Shown one piece after another: positions 1 to 6,500 of a DNA stretch of 10,188 nt. Each line of letters opens with the position of its first letter. Positions within the stretch are counted from its first letter, which is position 1. This DNA is from Candidatus Aminicenantota bacterium (GTDB taxonomy: Bacteria > Acidobacteriota > Aminicenantia > UBA2199): positions 7,287,310-7,297,497 of the forward strand of contig CP070627.1 of NCBI GenBank assembly GCA_020355945.1, given 5' to 3'. A model generated the notes under the pieces. That model was not told where the DNA came from. It was given only the letters and a program-made list of their open reading frames with translations, and did not search any database. The translations under genes were made by a program, and so were the position numbers.

Positions 1-3000
1 ACAAACAAAGCGGTGTCCTTCGGACAGGTTTTAAACGCCTTCGGCGGGATGCATCTTACTTACAGGGAATTAAACAAAGCATCCGATCAATTGGCATATG
101 TTTTGAAAGAAAAAGGTGCCCAGGCCGATACGATTGTTGGCATCATGGTGGAACGTTCAATAGAAATGATAATTGGTATCCTGGGTATATTGAAATCCGG
201 TGGTGCCTATTTGCCTATTGATCCCGAATACCCGGAAGAACGCATTAAATATATGCTATTGGATTCAGAGGTAAGATTCTTAGTAAAAAAAAGTAATATT
301 ATTAGTGATTTTGATGGTTGGCAAGAATTGTTTGTTTTGAATTTTGAGCATTTGGATTTTGAATTTGTTTGTTACTCGCGCGATTTCGGATTTCAAATTT
401 CGAATTTAAACTCTTCAAATCTCGCTTACATCATCTACACCTCCGGTACCACAGGTAATCCCAAAGGGGTCATGGTGGAGCATGGAAATGCAGCAGCCAA
501 TTTGTTTGCTTTTTACCAAGAATTTGCTATCACCCCGAAGAGTACGGTTATTCAATTGACGTCTTATTCCTTTGACGCCTTTGTAGAAGAAGTTTTCCCG
601 GTATTATTAAAAGGTGGAAAAATCGTTATACCCCCAGCGGCTCAATTGTTGGATATTCACTTCTTGTCTGATTTTATAGTAATGCATGATGTGAATATAA
701 TTGATTGTACCCCCTTGTTGTTAAAGGAATTTAACCGACTCAACCGCATTGGCTGTGTTGATATTTATATCAGTGGTGGTGATGTGTTAAAGAGGGAGTA
801 TGTGGACAATTTCTTAAAATCCGGTAAGGTTTACAATACCTACGGCCCTACTGAAACCACTGTATGCGCTTCGTATTACAGGTGTCCCGGTTCCGGTGAG
901 ATACCGGCAAATATTCCCATTGGAAAGCCCATTGCCAATTATAGCATTTATATTTTGGACAAAACCAGTAATCTTTTACCCATTGGAGTTGCGGGTGAAT
1001 TATGTATTTCCGGTGCTGGAGTGACTCGTGGGTACCTGAACCATCCGGAATTAACCGCAGAGAAATTTCTCTCTGTTTTCTATAGGTCCTATATGTCCTA
1101 TACGTCCTATATTTCTAAAAAAATCTACAAAACCGGTGATTTAGCGCGGTGGTTGAAGGATGGGAATATTGAATTTTTAGGGCGAATTGATCACCAGGTC
1201 AAAATCAGGGGCTTTCGTATCGAATTGGGCGAAATTGAAAACCAGTTATTAAAACTAGAAGATATAAAAGAAGCAGTGGTTATTGACAGGGGGAATCCAG
1301 GAGATGAAAAATACCTTTGCGCTTATATTGTTTCCCATAGGAAGCCATCTGGGAGTGAACTAAAAAAATATTTATCCCTTACATTGCCAGGATACATGAT
1401 ACCCACTTATGTGATGTACCTGGATGTGATACCTTTGACACTTAGTGGTAAAGTAGACCGCCGGGCTTTACCTGTGCCGGAAGTCGTAAGCGAGACACCC
1501 TTTGTCCTACCCCGGAACCCAGTGGAAAAGAAATTGTCGGAAATATGGGCTGGGGTGTTGGGGGTTAACAAAGAAGCCATTGGAATCGATGATAATTTTT
1601 TCCAATTGGGGGGACATTCGTTAAAAGCAGCGATTGTGATCTCCAAGATACACCAGGCGTTTGACATTCACCTGCTTTTGGGGGAAATGTTTAAAAGTCC
1701 CTCTATACGAGGGCTGGCCCAATTCATTAAACAAGCCGCGGGGAGTGAGGATAGATTTATCCCTATTGAACCTGTTGAGAAAAAGGATTACTATCCGTTG
1801 TCTTCGGCCCAAAAGCGCATATATGTGGTGCACCAGTTGGAACCCCAGGGTATTGGTTACAATATGCCCTTTATCCTGGAATTGGAGAAAGAACCGGATG
1901 TGGAGAGGCTGGAACAGGCGTTCAAAAAGCTGATGAAGCGGCATGAAAGTTTCCGCACTTCATTTGAGATGAAAGATGATGAACCCGTGCAGCGGGTCCA
2001 TGATACCGTGGAATTTGAAATTGAATACCCTATCGCAGAGCGCCTAGCGCAAAGCGCAGTGCGTAAAAAGGAACGCCATGCGCCAGGCGCCATGGTCCAG
2101 GCAAGTCCTGTAAAAGCTTTCATCCGTCCCTTTGATCTCTCTAAGGCTCCCTTACTTCGTGTCGGATTGATCAAAACAGGAATAGTAGATAAACCTATTT
2201 TAATGATAGATATGCACCATATTATTTCCGATGGGTTGTCAATGGAAATATTCCGGCAGGAATTGAATCAACTTTACGCATCATCCCCGGAATTATCACC
2301 TTCACCCATCCAATACAAAGACTATTCAGAATGGCAGAACAGGGAAAAGGCAACGGTGGTGATGAAAGGTCAGGAAGATTTTTGGTTAAAGGCCTTTGTA
2401 GGGGAATTACCTTTATTGAACCTGCCCATTGATTTTCCCAGGCCTTCGATACAGAGTTTTAGAGGTAGTAGTATTAGTTTTACTTTGTACCTCCGAGAAA
2501 CCGAGGGTTTAAAAGAGATAGCCGCTGCCCGGGACATTACCCTTTTTATGCTTTTACTGACTATTACCAATATCCTATTGGCAAAGGTCAGTAACCAGGA
2601 GGATATCATTGTTGGGGTTCCTTTGGCTGGCCGCAGGTATGCGGACCTGGGTCATATGATCGGTATGTTTATCAATACCCTGGCCTTAAGAAATTTCCCT
2701 GGCGGTGCCAGGAAAGTGAGTGATTTTTCCAGGGAAGTGGGAGAAAATACCCTGGGGGCTTTTGAAAACCAGGAATATCCCTTTGAAGAATTAGTTGAAA
2801 AACTGCCGTTGGAAAGAGATACCAGTCGTAACCCGCTTTATGATGTCGTGTTTTCCTGGCTAACCCGGGATACCCGGTGGGAAGACCTATTGGGTATGAA
2901 AGTAAAGCCACTGTCTTATGAGGGAAATACAGCCAAATTTGATTTGATTTTGGTGGCCCTGGAACCCGGGCCCGGACAACCCCTGGCCTTTACGTTCTAT

Positions 3001-6000
3001 TTCAGCACTGCACTGTTTAAAAAGGAAACCATTGAACGATTCATCAATTATTTCAAACGTGTTGTAAGTGCTGTATTGGAGAACCCGGATCAAACCATTG
3101 CCGAGGTAGAAATCCTATCCGGGGAAGAGAGAAAGCAATTGTTGTTAAATTTTAACTATAGCGGCGGCCCGTATCCAGTGGATCAAACCCTGGTGGAGTT
3201 GTTTGAAAACCAGGTGGATAGAATCCCGGACCATACAGCCCTTGTAGGGCAAATTCCAAAGGGGGTGGCACCCCCAGCCTATAAAAAATCCCAAATCCCA
3301 AATACAAAGGAGCCCTTCGGGCGAATAAGCGCCTTCGGCGAGATGGCTCTTTCTTATCGGGTATTGAATGAACAATCCAATCAATTGGCCCATTTATTGC
3401 AGTGGAAAGGCGTCAAGTCCGGTGTCATTGTGGCTATTATGGTGGAGCGGTCCATTGATATGATCATAGGAATATTGGGCATATTGAAAGCAGGTGCAGC
3501 CTATTTGCCTATTAATCCCAAAAATCCGAGAACCCTAACCCAGTACATGTTGGAGGACAGTGTAGCAAAGATTTTGCTGGATGCGCCATTGCCCCAGGTA
3601 GAGACCTCCTCCTCAACCTTAACCTTAACCTCAACCTCAACCTGCCAGGTTAGCCCTGCTAACCTGGCTTACATCATCTACACTTCGGGTTCTACGGGAA
3701 AGCCCAAGGGTGTTCCTATCACCCATGCCAATCTGTCGCCGCTGCTGCACTGGGGGTATTGTCAGTTGGGCCTGGGCCCAGGGGACCGCACCCTGCAAAA
3801 TTTATCCTACTTTTTTGACTGGTCGGTATGGGAAATATTTATCACTCTTACCTCGGGTGCCCGGTTGTATATGGTAGCGGAAGAGATTTTGATGGACTCG
3901 GAGGCTTGTATCGCTTTTATGAAAGAACATAAAATTACCGTCCTGCATGTAACACCCAGTCAGTACCAGTATTTGGTTCATGTGCCGCATAAACTTGAAG
4001 CGTTAAGATATTTGTTTATTGGGGCTGAGAAATTGACCCATGAGCTGGTGAAGCGCAGTTTTGCCTCGGTTAGCAGCCAGTGCCGGGTATTTAATATGTA
4101 CGGCCCGACAGAGGCCACGATTATTTCAGCGGTATTGGAGATTGACCGGTCCTGTTTTGATGTTTTCAAGGGGCTCTCCAGTGTACCCATTGGTGGGCCG
4201 GTGGGCAACATGGAACTATTTGTATTAAATAAATATTTAAAATTATGCCCGGTGAATACAGCAGGCGAATTGTATATTGGAGGTGATGGGGCGGCCATGG
4301 GCTATTTGAACAACCCGGAGTTGACTTTTGAGAGATTTGTAAATTACAAATTACAAATTACAATGCCCCTGTCTAAAAAAAAGGCAGGGGCCGTTTCAAT
4401 TCCAAATCCAAAATCCCAAATCCCAAACAAACATAGGTCCTATATGTCCCATAAGTCCTATATCTACAAAACCGGTGATTTGGCGCGGTGGTTGGTTGAT
4501 GGGGCTGTTGAATTTTTAGGCCGCATTGATCACCAGGTTAAAATCAGGGGGTATCGTATTGAATTGGGAGAAATCGAGAATCAATTATTAAAGCATCCGG
4601 GAGTAAAAGAGACTATAGTGGTGGTCAAAGAGGATGAAAGAGGAGATAAGTATCTTTGTGCTTACATCATAAAAGGCATGGATAGGGTTACTGCTGCTCA
4701 ATTGAAAGAGTATTTAACCGGTTTGCTGCCTGCTTATATGGTACCTGCTTATTTTGTATTTATAGAAGAAATCCCGTTAACTCCTAATGGTAAAGTGGAC
4801 TGGAAGGCGTTACCTGGTCCTGAGACTACCGGGGAAGGAAGGGATTATATCGCGCCCATGGATGAAGTGGAGGAGCGATTGGCAAGTTTGTGGTCAGTAG
4901 TATTGGGAATAGGGGAAAAACCAATTAGCAGGGAGGACAATTTCTTTGAGTTGGGTGGACATTCGTTGAAGGCCACCAGGTTGATCTCCGGGATACACAA
5001 AGCATTTAATGTTAAATTGTCGTTGATACAGGTGTTCGAAGTCCCGCAGCTCAAAAGCATGGCTGGTTCCATCAAGGACGCTGCACCGGAACAATACATC
5101 CCTATCCCTTTGGTAGAGGAAAGAGAATATTATGAACTCTCTTTCAACCAGGAGCGGCTCTGGTTTATCCATGAACAGGAGCCTGCAAGCCCGGCATACA
5201 ATATGCCAGGAAGTTTTGAAATGAATCATGCAGTGGATGAACACGCACTTAGAAAAGCTCTTAATAGAATTGCAGCGCGTCATGAGAGTTTTCGTACCGG
5301 GTTTAAGATGGTGGATGATGAACCGGTCCAGTTTATCCTGGCCGAAGTGGAGATACCTGTTCAATTCATAGATATTTCCTCCCTGGCAGAAGGAGAAAAA
5401 CAGGAGCGAAAAGCGCAAATTTTCCTTGAGATGTCCGGTAAAATCTTTGATTTAACGGCACCGCCCCTTTTACGGGTGGTGCTGGTCAGGATCGGGCCTG
5501 CCTGTTATGATTTGATGTATAATATGCATCATATCATTTCTGACGGTTGGTCGCTGGAGTTGTTTAAAAAGGAGTTTTTTCATTTTTATGAGCAATACAG
5601 GGGGGGAAGTGTGGTGGATATGGAGCTGCTGCCGCTGCAGTATAAGGATTTTGCCCTGTGGTACAAACACCGGATAGAGAGTGCTGGTCAGAACCATCCT
5701 TCCCACCGATCCTGGAGGGAAAAACTGGAAAAGGGTGTACCGGTTCTTCAATTGCCCCGGAATACCAGTGGTGATAAAGCGGATGTCAAGGGTGCAGAGT
5801 ACCGGTATCTGATTGACCAGGATCTGAAAGAGAAATTAAAGAAACTGGCAGCCACCCACAACACGACCTTGTTTATGGTAATGTTTGCATTGTACATTTT
5901 GGTGCTGCGCCGATATTCTAACCAGCAGGAAATTGTTACCTCCATCATCAGTGCCGGAAGGAATCATGGAGCCCTTTCCGATGTGATTGGTTTTTTTGTT

Positions 6001-6483
6001 AACTCTCTCCTGTTTACCACCCATGTGGAAGACGATGAACCATTTGAGGATTTTCTCCAGCGGGTGCATACTGATGTGCTGGAGTGTTTTAAACACCAGG
6101 ATTATCCCCTGGACCTGGTGGTTCGGCAAATGAACATACGATACCCGGAAATCCCGGTTTCTTTTAACATGATCAATCTCCAGGAAGGCACAGCGGAAGA
6201 GGAAATCAATACTTTTAAACCCTTTCACATCCCCAATGCCCATGATGTGAAGTTTGATATCGAACCTTATATTATGGAGTATAAAAACGGCATGGGTACC
6301 TGGTGGAGTTATAAAAAATCCATATTCAGTCCAATCACGATTGAGTATTTTGTAAGGGATTATATCAGGCTGATGGAATTTTTTACCACCCATCCCTATC
6401 AGAGTTATAATGATTTTAGAGAGACAGTTAAAAGTAAAAAAAAGAAACGAAAGGTCAGACGAGGAATATCTCAGGACCTTTGA
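1..6483 (+). CDS. Non-ribosomal peptide synthetase 1 (A-T-C-A-T-C), 5' end outside the window
   Basis: This gene encodes a multimodular peptide synthetase acting in the cytoplasm. The frame is open from base 1, so the start lies upstream; GTG at 13 is only the first in-window start-type codon. Residues are counted from base 1 (2160 in view). A1 (19-490): LTYREL, YTSGTTGNPKG (146-156), NTYGPTE, YKTGDL (376), SGKVDR; pocket D192 A193 E196 D235 I257 G259 T280 V288 C289 K484. T1: LGGHS, Ser540. C1: HHIISDG 739-745, RDTSRNP. A2 (about 1115-1610): YTSGSTGKPKG, NMYGPTE, YKTGDL, NGKVDW; pocket D1273 W1274 W1277 H1316 F1339 G1341 M1366 I1374 I1375 K1598. T2: Ser1655. C2: HHIISDG 1843-1849, but no RDxSRNP. 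Seen: all catalytic motifs. Known: A loads an amino acid on T, C forms the peptide bond. Inferred: A1 prefers a basic amino acid; A2 substrate unknown. The protein ends after C2 with a lysine/arginine-rich tail instead of the usual C-A linker. Several loops contain repeat-derived residues. Confidence 0.97.
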   Translation, partial: TNKAVSFGQVLNAFGGMHLTYRELNKASDQLAYVLKEKGAQADTIVGIMVERSIEMIIGILGILKSGGAYLPIDPEYPEERIKYMLLDSEVRFLVKKSNIISDFDGWQELFVLNFEHLDFEFVCYSRDFGFQISNLNSSNLAYIIYTSGTTGNPKGVMVEHGNAAANLFAFYQEFAITPKSTVIQLTSYSFDAFVEEVFPVLLKGGKIVIPPAAQLLDIHFLSDFIVMHDVNIIDCTPLLLKEFNRLNRIGCVDIYISGGDVLKREYVDNFLKSGKVYNTYGPTETTVCASYYRCPGSGEIPANIPIGKPIANYSIYILDKTSNLLPIGVAGELCISGAGVTRGYLNHPELTAEKFLSVFYRSYMSYTSYISKKIYKTGDLARWLKDGNIEFLGRIDHQVKIRGFRIELGEIENQLLKLEDIKEAVVIDRGNPGDEKYLCAYIVSHRKPSGSELKKYLSLTLPGYMIPTYVMYLDVIPLTLSGKVDRRALPVPEVVSETPFVLPRNPVEKKLSEIWAGVLGVNKEAIGIDDNFFQLGGHSLKAAIVISKIHQAFDIHLLLGEMFKSPSIRGLAQFIKQAAGSEDRFIPIEPVEKKDYYPLSSAQKRIYVVHQLEPQGIGYNMPFILELEKEPDVERLEQAFKKLMKRHESFRTSFEMKDDEPVQRVHDTVEFEIEYPIAERLAQSAVRKKERHAPGAMVQASPVKAFIRPFDLSKAPLLRVGLIKTGIVDKPILMIDMHHIISDGLSMEIFRQELNQLYASSPELSPSPIQYKDYSEWQNREKATVVMKGQEDFWLKAFVGELPLLNLPIDFPRPSIQSFRGSSISFTLYLRETEGLKEIAAARDITLFMLLLTITNILLAKVSNQEDIIVGVPLAGRRYADLGHMIGMFINTLALRNFPGGARKVSDFSREVGENTLGAFENQEYPFEELVEKLPLERDTSRNPLYDVVFSWLTRDTRWEDLLGMKVKPLSYEGNTAKFDLILVALEPGPGQPLAFTFYFSTALFKKETIERFINYFKRVVSAVLENPDQTIAEVEILSGEERKQLLLNFNYSGGPYPVDQTLVELFENQVDRIPDHTALVGQIPKGVAPPAYKKSQIPNTKEPFGRISAFGEMALSYRVLNEQSNQLAHLLQWKGVKSGVIVAIMVERSIDMIIGILGILKAGAAYLPINPKNPRTLTQYMLEDSVAKILLDAPLPQVETSSSTLTLTSTSTCQVSPANLAYIIYTSGSTGKPKGVPITHANLSPLLHWGYCQLGLGPGDRTLQNLSYFFDWSVWEIFITLTSGARLYMVAEEILMDSEACIAFMKEHKITVLHVTPSQYQYLVHVPHKLEALRYLFIGAEKLTHELVKRSFASVSSQCRVFNMYGPTEATIISAVLEIDRSCFDVFKGLSSVPIGGPVGNMELFVLNKYLKLCPVNTAGELYIGGDGAAMGYLNNPELTFERFVNYKLQITMPLSKKKAGAVSIPNPKSQIPNKHRSYMSHKSYIYKTGDLARWLVDGAVEFLGRIDHQVKIRGYRIELGEIENQLLKHPGVKETIVVVKEDERGDKYLCAYIIKGMDRVTAAQLKEYLTGLLPAYMVPAYFVFIEEIPLTPNGKVDWKALPGPETTGEGRDYIAPMDEVEERLASLWSVVLGIGEKPISREDNFFELGGHSLKATRLISGIHKAFNVKLSLIQVFEVPQLKSMAGSIKDAAPEQYIPIPLVEEREYYELSFNQERLWFIHEQEPASPAYNMPGSFEMNHAVDEHALRKALNRIAARHESFRTGFKMVDDEPVQFILAEVEIPVQFIDISSLAEGEKQERKAQIFLEMSGKIFDLTAPPLLRVVLVRIGPACYDLMYNMHHIISDGWSLELFKKEFFHFYEQYRGGSVVDMELLPLQYKDFALWYKHRIESAGQNHPSHRSWREKLEKGVPVLQLPRNTSGDKADVKGAEYRYLIDQDLKEKLKKLAATHNTTLFMVMFALYILVLRRYSNQQEIVTSIISAGRNHGALSDVIGFFVNSLLFTTHVEDDEPFEDFLQRVHTDVLECFKHQDYPLDLVVRQMNIRYPEIPVSFNMINLQEGTAEEEINTFKPFHIPNAHDVKFDIEPYIMEYKNGMGTWWSYKKSIFSPITIEYFVRDYIRLMEFFTTHPYQSYNDFRETVKSKKKKRKVRRGISQDL
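14..46 (+). repeat. Pair of CCTTCGG palindromes before A1
   Basis: Two short perfect inverted repeats sit in the coding frame: TGTCCTTCGGACA (14-26) and CGCCTTCGGCG (36-46), both centred on TTC with 5- and 4-bp arms. They encode the FG and AFG of the segment just ahead of the LTYREL motif. The second palindrome is identical to one at the same place in module 2 (3330-3340). Confidence 0.75.
335..409 (+). repeat. AT-rich direct repeats and 7-bp array in A1 (between core motifs A2 and A3)
   Basis: TTTTGAATTT occurs at 335-344 and again at 357-366. A 7-bp array follows: GATTTCG, GATTTCA, AATTTCG, AATTTAA (382-409). The stretch encodes a phenylalanine-rich, otherwise unconserved loop ahead of LAYIIYTSG. 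The distance between core motifs A2 and A3 (about 67 residues) is near normal, so the repeats seem to replace a variable loop rather than lengthen it. Confidence 0.55.
1086..1112 (+). repeat. 9-bp tandem repeat (3 copies) before A7 of A1
   Basis: GTCCTATAT, GTCCTATAC and GTCCTATAT run head to tail and encode the SY-x-SY-x-SY segment between EKF and YKTGDL. The segment between these two motifs is about 19 residues against about 11 in the A domain of synthetase 2. The same 9-bp family lies at the same place in module 2 (4437-4463). Confidence 0.85.
2039..2095 (+). repeat. GC-rich 7-bp repeat arrays inside condensation domain C1
   Basis: AGCGCCT, AGCGCAA, AGCGCAG and a degenerate TGCGTAA (2039-2066) are followed after 8 bases by GCCATGC, GCCAGGC, GCCATGG (2075-2095). 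They encode the alanine/arginine-rich loop between the VQRV segment and PFDLSKAPLLR. This loop is about 43 residues in C1 but about 33 in C3, so part of it looks added. Its composition is clearly more GC-rich than the surrounding gene. Confidence 0.75.
3261..3275 (+). repeat. G5/C5 palindrome before A2 domain
   Basis: GGGGGTGGCACCCCC is a perfect odd-length inverted repeat in the coding frame, encoding part of KGVAPP. It lies at the same protein position as the G5/C5 palindrome ahead of A4 (9798-9819), which encodes RGLAPL; the two look related. Confidence 0.75.
3286..3302 (+). repeat. AAATCCC 7-bp repeat (2 copies plus remnant)
   Basis: AAATCCC occurs at 3286-3292 and 3293-3299, followed by AAATAC. 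It encodes KSQIPN, the same peptide that the longer array at 4398-4427 encodes in the other insertion of this module. Confidence 0.7.
3312..3340 (+). repeat. Pair of CCTTCGG palindromes before A2 domain
   Basis: GCCCTTCGGGC (3312-3322) and CGCCTTCGGCG (3330-3340) repeat the arrangement seen at 14-46. The centre-to-centre spacing is 18 rather than 21 bases, one codon less. They encode the FG and AFG just before LSYRVLN. Together with 3261-3302 they make this segment about 29 residues longer than the same segment in the first A domain of synthetase 2. Confidence 0.8.
3615..3644 (+). repeat. AACCTY hexamer repeat (5 copies) in A2 domain
   Basis: AACCTT, AACCTT, AACCTC, AACCTC and AACCTG follow each other and encode an alternating Thr-Leu/Thr-Ser stretch between core motifs A2 and A3. 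The A2-to-A3 distance here is only about 50 residues, shorter than in the neighbours, so the repeat has replaced part of the usual loop. Confidence 0.85.
4341..4363 (+). repeat. AAATTAC 7-bp repeat (3.3 copies) before A7 of A2
   Basis: Three exact AAATTAC units plus two bases encode NYKLQIT. Three 7-bp units make 21 bases, so the array preserves the frame while passing through all three registers. It is the first part of a composite insertion running to 4463. Confidence 0.85.
4365..4391 (+). repeat. Hairpin with A-rich loop inside the A2 coding frame
   Basis: GCCCCTGTC (4365-4373) pairs with GGCAGGGGC (4383-4391) over 9 bp including one G-T pair. The 9-base loop is T followed by eight A. It encodes part of the PLSKKKAGA stretch. 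It lies between the AAATTAC array and the AAATCC array and is probably a small palindromic element. Confidence 0.75.
4398..4427 (+). repeat. AAATCCC-type 7-bp array before A7 of A2
   Basis: An imperfect start (AATTCC) is followed by AAATCCA (4404-4410), AAATCCC (4411-4417), AAATCCC (4418-4424) and AAAC. It encodes SIPNPKSQIPNK. The unit is the same as at 3286-3302 of the same gene. Confidence 0.85.
4437..4463 (+). repeat. 9-bp tandem repeat (3 copies) before A7 of A2
   Basis: GTCCTATAT, GTCCCATAA and GTCCTATAT encode the SY-x-S-x-x-SY segment that runs straight into YKTGDL. It matches the array at 1086-1112 in unit, copy number and protein position. The two arrays thus mark a shared site in successive A domains. 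Confidence 0.85.
6436..6444 (+). other. Candidate -1 frameshift (slippery) site at the end of synthetase 1
   Basis: There are eight A followed by G. In the synthetase 1 frame it is read AAA AAA AAG, which contains the slippery heptamer A-AAA-AAG in the register used by Escherichia coli dnaX. A -1 slip puts the next codon at 6444 in the frame of synthetase 2. That frame has no stop from 6438 to ATG 6501 (19 sense codons after the slip), so a fused protein would result. The same run could instead reflect a sequencing undercall (nine A would also join the frames) or transcriptional slippage. The same heptamer occurs in register at 4377-4383, where slipping would end in a stop, so the motif alone proves nothing. 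Confidence 0.4.
6450..6481 (+). other. Stem-loop downstream of the slippery site, reaching into the stop codon
   Basis: AAAGGTC (6450-6456) pairs perfectly with GACCTTT (6475-6481), and an inner helix GAGG/TCTC-type (6461-6464 with 6469-6472, one G-T pair) closes a 4-base loop. The stem starts 5 nt after the slippery heptamer, a spacing typical of -1 frameshift stimulators. Its 3' arm includes the first base of the TGA stop of synthetase 1. It could also simply affect termination and restart at 6501. There is no T tract after it, so it is not an intrinsic terminator. Confidence 0.45.
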
Positions 6484-6486
6484 ATA

Positions 6487-6491
6487 TAAGG
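6487..6491 (+). promoter_or_regulatory. Ribosome binding site of synthetase 2
   Basis: TAAGG lies 9 nt upstream of ATG 6501, in the 17-base gap after the stop of synthetase 1. It is a modest but correctly spaced Shine-Dalgarno match and is the main reason for choosing ATG 6501. With so short a gap, translational coupling to the upstream gene is likely. No promoter or terminator is seen between the genes, so they are read as one operon. Confidence 0.6.
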
Positions 6492-6500
6492 TATATTCAC

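Noticed and set aside
13..15. GTG at 13 as start of synthetase 1
   Set aside because: The frame is already open at base 1, the codon lies in a repeat-derived segment, and the preceding linker or module must lie upstream. It is an internal Val codon.
4375..4383. Second A8-G run with A-AAA-AAG in register, as a frameshift site
   Set aside because: A -1 slip reaches a TAG at 4434 after 17 codons and would cut the A2 domain; it sits in a repeat hairpin and has no fusion partner frame.
1086..4463. CRISPR-like array
   Set aside because: Units are 6-9 bp, directly tandem without spacers, and inside protein-coding sequence.
6060..6180. Epimerisation or dual E/C domain at the end of synthetase 1
   Set aside because: C2 has the ordinary HHIISDG motif and no extended second histidine motif; no separate E domain is seen.
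6480..6482. TTG overlapping the synthetase 1 stop as start of synthetase 2
   Set aside because: It is possible but lacks a convincing ribosome site, while ATG 6501 has TAAGG at 9 nt.
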